Below are positions 60,480 through 64,000 of a stretch of 64,000 nucleotides of DNA, one piece after another. The DNA is from Oscillospiraceae bacterium (GTDB lineage Bacteria > Bacillota > Clostridia > Oscillospirales > Oscillospiraceae): NCBI GenBank assembly GCA_020025535.1, contig JAHHRY010000002.1, forward strand, positions 217,608 through 281,607. Reading direction: 5' to 3'. Both the position numbers and the translations under genes were made by a program. The notes under the pieces are model-generated. The model saw only the letters and a list, made by a program, of their open reading frames with translations, searched no databases and had not been told where the DNA came from. Position 1 is the first letter of the stretch, and every line of letters starts with the position of its first letter.

Positions 60480-61706
60480 ATGAAATGCGGTCTGCTGGGC
60501 AGAAAACTCTCCCACAGCTATTCCCCAAAAATCCACTCCATGCTGGGAAGCTACGACTATGTGCTTTTTGAAAAGGAGCCGGAAGAACTGGAGTATTTCC
60601 TGAAGAACGGCGATTTTTCAGGAATCAACGTCACGATTCCCTATAAAAAGAAGGTCATTGAATATCTCGACGACCTGTCCCCTGCCGCCAAAGAAATGGG
60701 AGCCGTAAATACCATCGTCCGCCGTTCGGACGGTTCCCTGATCGGACACAATACGGATTGCTTCGGATTCTCTTCCATGGTGAAAAAAAGCGGCCTGCAG
60801 GTTGCCGGGAAAAAAGTATTGGTTCTGGGCAGCGGCGGGGCCTCTGCAACGGCATCCGCCGTCCTGCAGAAAATGGGCGCTCATGCGGTGATTATCTCCC
60901 GCAGCGGCGAATCCAATTATGACAATCTGCATATCCATGCGGATGCAAGTGTGATCGTCAACGCCACGCCCGTGGGTATGTACCCGGATACAGGGATTTC
61001 CCCTGTAAATCCGGATCTGTTTCTCAAGCTCGAGGGCGTGTTGGACTTGATCTATAATCCTGCCAGAACACAGCTTTTACTGGATGCCGAAAAGAGAAAT
61101 CTCAAAACGGAGAACGGCCTTTGGATGCTGGTAGCGCAGGCCAAGGAAAGCGCAGAGTGGTTCACAGGCCAAAAAATCCCGGATACCCGCATAGCAGAAA
61201 TCTATTCTGCTCTCAAATCGCAAACGGAAAACGTCGTACTCATCGGTATGCCCGGCTGCGGAAAATCCACCGTCGGCCCTATCCTTGCAAAAAAAATGCA
61301 ACGCAGATTTGCAGATGCCGATACCGCCGTTGCGGAAAAAGCTGGTATTTCCATTCCCGAGATATTTGAAAAATTCGGCGAGCCTGGATTTCGGGAATTG
61401 GAAACCGCCGTGCTGGCGGAACTGGGAAAACAGTCCGGCCTTGTCATTGCCACCGGCGGCGGCTGCGTGACAATGGAGCAGAACTATCCATTGCTGCATC
61501 AGAACGGATGCATTTTCTGGCTGCAGCGCGAGCTTTCCACACTTTCTTCCGAGGGGCGTCCCCTTTCCAAGTCCGGAAATCCGGAACAAATGTACCGTAT
61601 TCGCAAGTCCATGTACCAGTCCTTTGCTGACCATACCGTGGACAATAACGGTACAGCCGAAGAATGTGCTCAAAAAATATGCTCCATTTGGGAGGCAAAT
61701 CTATGA
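60480..61706 (+). CDS. aroE-aroK: Shikimate dehydrogenase-shikimate kinase fusion (AroE-AroK)
   Basis: A 408-residue fusion. Residues ~1-235 are shikimate dehydrogenase: LGRKLSHSYSPKIHSML, NVTIPYKKKVIEYLD with the catalytic Lys, the NADP loop VLGSGGASATASA, and VNATPVGMYPDTG. Residues ~248-408 are shikimate kinase: Walker A GMPGCGKSTVG near 254-264, FADADTAVAEKAG with the D-x-D, ATGGGCV as Walker B, and GRPL. The two usually are separate proteins. This head-to-tail order couples reduction and phosphorylation of shikimate. It begins directly after the pheA stop, and overlaps the aroQ start. Confidence 0.95.
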   Translation: MKCGLLGRKLSHSYSPKIHSMLGSYDYVLFEKEPEELEYFLKNGDFSGINVTIPYKKKVIEYLDDLSPAAKEMGAVNTIVRRSDGSLIGHNTDCFGFSSMVKKSGLQVAGKKVLVLGSGGASATASAVLQKMGAHAVIISRSGESNYDNLHIHADASVIVNATPVGMYPDTGISPVNPDLFLKLEGVLDLIYNPARTQLLLDAEKRNLKTENGLWMLVAQAKESAEWFTGQKIPDTRIAEIYSALKSQTENVVLIGMPGCGKSTVGPILAKKMQRRFADADTAVAEKAGISIPEIFEKFGEPGFRELETAVLAELGKQSGLVIATGGGCVTMEQNYPLLHQNGCIFWLQRELSTLSSEGRPLSKSGNPEQMYRIRKSMYQSFADHTVDNNGTAEECAQKICSIWEANL

Positions 61707-62134
61707 AAATTCTCGTTCTGAACGGGCCAAATATCAATATGCTGGGCATCCGTGAACCGGATGTCTACGGCAGACAGACCTTTTCCGATTTGCTGGCTCT
61801 GCTGAAACAAACCGCAGAAGACCATAGCCTGCAAATCGATCAGTTTCAATCCAACCACGAAGGTGCGCTTGTGGATAAAATTCAGGAAGCCTACGGTGTA
61901 TATAACGGGATCGTTATCAACCCTGCTGCCTATACCCATACCTCCATTGCCATTCTGGATGCATTGAAAGCCGTATCCATTCCAACTGTAGAGGTGCATA
62001 TTTCTGATGTATCCGCAAGAGAACCCTTCCGGCAGATTTCCTACGCCGGCAGAGCCTGCGTCAAAACCATTACGGGACAGGGGCTGGACGGTTATCGTCA
62101 GGCCATCCTTTATCTGAAAGAAAACTACGGTTAA
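61703..62134 (+). CDS. aroQ: Type II 3-dehydroquinate dehydratase
   Basis: A 143-residue dodecameric type II dehydroquinase. The motif VLNGPNINMLGIREPDVYG carries the catalytic Tyr loop, NPAAYTHTSIAILDAL follows, and VEVHISDVSAREPFRQIS contains the conserved His. It starts at 61703, overlapping the aroE-aroK stop (ATGA), with GGGAGG upstream. It is the last gene of the operon. Every step from DAHP to chorismate is encoded in this cluster. Confidence 0.97.
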   Translation: MKILVLNGPNINMLGIREPDVYGRQTFSDLLALLKQTAEDHSLQIDQFQSNHEGALVDKIQEAYGVYNGIVINPAAYTHTSIAILDALKAVSIPTVEVHISDVSAREPFRQISYAGRACVKTITGQGLDGYRQAILYLKENYG

Positions 62135-62162
62135 AAAAACAGCCCATCAAATGCCCGGGGTT

Positions 62163-62257
62163 ACTAAGGACAGTTTACCGAAATTAGGACAACGAGCATT
62201 GCAACAGGACAAAAAATTGCCGAGAAGAACTGTAAAAAGGTTCTTCTCGGCTTTTCT
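62163..62257 (+). repeat. Hairpin repeat, copy A (also aro operon terminator)
   Basis: This copy begins ACTAAGGACAGTTTA and contains AACGAGCATTGCAAC (62191-62205). It ends with a stem GCCGAGAAGAAC (62219-62230) / GTTCTTCTCGGC (62240-62251) followed by a T-rich tail. It closely resembles copy B at 62865-62957. Its position after aroQ makes it a working terminator for the shikimate operon. Confidence 0.82.
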
Positions 62258-62333
62258 TTTTGTCCGCACATTCGTATTTACCGAAAGACTTCTGTAAAAT
62301 GAAGGCATAATCAAATTTCAGGAGGTCAAAACT

Positions 62334-62708
62334 ATGGCGCAAACTTTATTTGAACAGAATGGCGGTACTTATACTCAGCAGGGCGATTATTTACTTCCGG
62401 ACATTAAACTACCTGAACAGCCGGAATGTGAGATCGGAGTTTGGGGCAATCGGCGCAGGCAATATCTCAAGCAGTATCATCGAGTAAAATACTACAATAT
62501 GCTGACACAGTGTACCCTCTATCCGCACCTTGCTGATATTGAACATCAGGCACAGGAGATATTTCTTCGGCTGGTGGAGGATATGGCAGGGCAACAGGGT
62601 GTCAACGAACATTTGAAGTCTACTGACCCAATGTTGTGGGTAGGTAAAATGAATGCAATCCGAAGTGCTGCTATGGAAATAATAAACCAGGAGCTGATAT
62701 TTATATGA
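62334..62708 (+). CDS. TnpV-like transposon-encoded protein
   Basis: A 124-residue protein resembling TnpV from clostridial transposons. It begins with GGTYTQQGDYLLPDIKLPEQ, then IGVWGNRRRQYLKQYHRVKYYNML (basic), HLADIEHQAQEIFLRLVE, and ends TDPMLWVGKMNAIRSAAMEII, the family-typical C-terminus. No catalytic transposase motifs are seen. TnpV proteins are associated with mobile elements but their role is unclear. The ribosome site is AGGAGG, six bases upstream. No transposase gene lies in the window, so the element is probably non-autonomous or a remnant. Confidence 0.85.
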   Translation: MAQTLFEQNGGTYTQQGDYLLPDIKLPEQPECEIGVWGNRRRQYLKQYHRVKYYNMLTQCTLYPHLADIEHQAQEIFLRLVEDMAGQQGVNEHLKSTDPMLWVGKMNAIRSAAMEIINQELIFI

Positions 62709-62869
62709 GGCATCCGAAATATTATCTATATCTGAATCCGGAGGAATATCGTCAGCTTTTATATGCTCTGGTAGAATTCAAAAACAAGCTGTACTGTGCA
62801 GGAAGATATACAGAGCCGATCCATGAGCCGCTCATAAAAATATCAAAGGCAACTGTTCTATACTACTAA
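62705..62869 (+). CDS. 54-aa mobile-element protein overlapping tnpV
   Basis: A 54-residue protein with ATG at 62705 overlapping the tnpV stop (ATGA). It is Tyr-rich: MRHPKYYLYLNPEEYRQLL, then VEFKNKLYCAGRYTEPIHEP. Small proteins of this layout follow TnpV in other clostridial elements as far as I recall. The frame is intact, coupled and has no hydrophobic segment. The function is unknown. Confidence 0.72.
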   Translation: MRHPKYYLYLNPEEYRQLLYALVEFKNKLYCAGRYTEPIHEPLIKISKATVLYY

Positions 62870-62957
62870 GAACAGTTTTATATAATTATGGTAACGAGCA
62901 TTGCAACGGGGCAATAAAATGGCCGAGAAGGACTGCAAAAAGTTCTTCTCGGCTTTT
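62865..62957 (+). repeat. Hairpin repeat, copy B
   Basis: The second copy begins inside the 54-aa gene's end (ACTAAGAACAGTTTT) and shares AACGAGCATTGCAAC (62893-62907) with copy A. It has the stem GCCGAGAAG (62922-62930) / CTTCTCGGC (62945-62953) and GTTCTTCTCGGCTTTTC in common. It acts as terminator of the tnpV/54-aa unit. The two copies are 702 bases apart. Confidence 0.82.
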
Positions 62958-63107
62958 CCTATTTTCTGGTTGTCACTAAAGAGAGGTGGCAAATTGATTT
63001 TTGCGTAGTTCGTTCAAGTTGAAGCTACCCAAGAAACAAGCATAATCAAAACCAACTTTATAAATACAAATTTGCGTTTATGCTGTTTATTTTCCTTTGC
63101 TATTGCA

Positions 63108-64000
63108 TTAGTTATCAAAATCTGGATTTGAAAACATAATGACAGTATTTAACCCTGAAGTGGACGTCAATTCAAGTTCACCATATAAGCAAATTGGTAA
63201 CTGTCTGTTGTCTTTAAATCTTCTATCAGGTCCGCCTGATTTATTTACATATTTCCAAGTATGACCAATAACTTGTGAATCCTGTGGTACACCCTCACTT
63301 TCAATAAAACGAGTGGTGTGAGCTGAAGTAGCAATATCAGAATAGCTTAATGCCCCAATCTTGCTGCCTTGCATTATGAATAATTTATCAGGTAAGAATA
63401 GCAGTGTTTCTTTACCCGCCACGAAAGAAGCAACCTGCAAGTTTGCTTTGAAAGGGAAAGGTGCTTTTGTTGTCGATTTACAAGCAGTTCTATTAACTGT
63501 GTTGTTCGCCCCTGATGCATACTTTCTATCAATAACCTTACTTGTTTGCATTATCCTCCAAACTTTTGCACACTCAGTAATCTTAATCATTGGTTTCATT
63601 CGTTCATCGACTAAGGACTGTTGATCATCATCAATAGAATAATCTAAGTCAATAGTTCCCTTTGTTTTAACGAAAATTTTTAGCACTAAGAAAGCAACTG
63701 TCAATATAAGCAAAAATGGAACGCCAAAACCCAGGATCAGAGTACTCCAAAAACCGATATTTGCTAGTTTATTCAGCTTTAGGGCTCTACTTGCGGAAGC
63801 AAGCATATCCTCTAATCCCTCAGAAACCATAGCGGTTGCCACATTATTTACTATGTTTTGTGTATCATAATGATTATTGTCAATAGACTGTACGTATTGT
63901 TGAGAAGGGCTAACTCCTCGCCCAGAATTGGCTCCGTTATTTTTTCCAGTTTCGTGAACATAGGATATACCTGTTCCGGGTATGGATGCGGTAGTTCTTG
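63108..64000 (-). CDS. DUF4236-type membrane protein, C-terminal part (cut by window edge)
   Basis: The frame is open from the window end (64000) to a TAA at 63108, 297 codons visible, so the N-terminus is outside. The first visible residues RTTASIPGTGISYVHETG match the end of a DUF4236 domain (classically GTRTTVGIPGTGLSY). A Ser/Asn/Gln-rich stretch follows, then one membrane helix (IGFWSTLILGFGVPFLLILT) and a soluble C-terminal domain with YVNKSGGPDRRFKDNRQLPI. An internal GTG at 63842 is not the true start. Base composition is more AT-rich than the rest of the window, suggesting recent transfer. The function is unknown. Confidence 0.72.
   Translation of the reverse strand, partial: RTTASIPGTGISYVHETGKNNGANSGRGVSPSQQYVQSIDNNHYDTQNIVNNVATAMVSEGLEDMLASASRALKLNKLANIGFWSTLILGFGVPFLLILTVAFLVLKIFVKTKGTIDLDYSIDDDQQSLVDERMKPMIKITECAKVWRIMQTSKVIDRKYASGANNTVNRTACKSTTKAPFPFKANLQVASFVAGKETLLFLPDKLFIMQGSKIGALSYSDIATSAHTTRFIESEGVPQDSQVIGHTWKYVNKSGGPDRRFKDNRQLPICLYGELELTSTSGLNTVIMFSNPDFDN

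Noticed and set aside
63108..63842. A GTG start at 63842 for the last gene
   Set aside because: The frame stays open to the window edge and the upstream residues match the end of a DUF4236 domain, so the gene is longer and truncated.

Overview
The window comes from a spore-forming, Gram-positive-type anaerobe of the class Clostridia, most likely the Oscillospirales (Ruminococcaceae/Oscillospiraceae) side. The reasons are a PolC-type replicative polymerase, two T-box leaders, sporulation genes (spoIIGA, sigE, spoIIR, spoVAD, spoVAEb), an AddAB nuclease, Rex, the MEP isoprenoid pathway, IreB, sigma-A-type promoters with 17-bp spacers, and a moderate GC content. The exact lineage is inference. 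Almost the whole window is ordinary chromosome. Only the last ~1.8 kb looks acquired.

Layout. 1-6.9 kb (minus): partial comEC, alaS behind a T-box, then a udp-pepF-small ORF operon. 7.0-8.4 kb (plus): a MarR regulator with a perfect palindrome at its promoter, then degV. 8.4-15 kb (minus): a two-gene operon for a 1358-aa membrane von Willebrand A protein and a 799-aa membrane protein ending in a zinc ribbon. 15.1-25.6 kb (minus): the envelope/translation operon pyrH-frr-uppS-cdsA-dxr-rseP-ispG-polC. 25.7-27.5 kb: glnS. 27.6-32.6 kb (minus): rex plus a ferredoxin-type aldo/keto reductase, spoIIGA-sigE, and rarA plus a DUF951 protein. 32.6-36.4 kb (plus): T-box and pheST. 36.4-39.9 kb (plus): ireB, an unknown 96-aa protein, an SH3-NlpC/P60 hydrolase, spoVAD-spoVAEb, and a 31-aa Asn/Lys-rich peptide gene. 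39.9-49.6 kb (minus): addB-addA, a DUF1015-ispE operon and spoIIR. 49.6-54.7 kb: DUF378, then a divergent pair of a zinc-ribbon/Ig-like membrane protein and a Ser/Thr kinase with FN3-like ectodomains. 54.7-62.1 kb (plus): a complete shikimate operon (aroF-aroB-aroA-aroC-pheA-aroE::aroK-aroQ) behind a putative 18-aa leader peptide and a terminator. 62.1-64 kb: a TnpV mini-element between two related hairpin repeats, then a partial AT-rich DUF4236 membrane protein.

How the genes work together. The shikimate operon carries every step from DAHP synthase to chorismate and on to phenylpyruvate. dxr, ispG and ispE supply three MEP-pathway steps and uppS turns the product into undecaprenyl diphosphate. 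SpoIIR is the forespore signal that makes SpoIIGA cleave pro-SigE, and all three proteins are encoded within about 18 kb. IreB is the family partner of PASTA-type kinases, whereas the kinase here has FN3-like ectodomains, so a link between them is only a hypothesis. The parts least explained by known biology are the VWA/zinc-ribbon operon, the kinase/zinc-ribbon divergent pair, the aro leader, the 31-aa peptide and the TnpV-flanking repeats.
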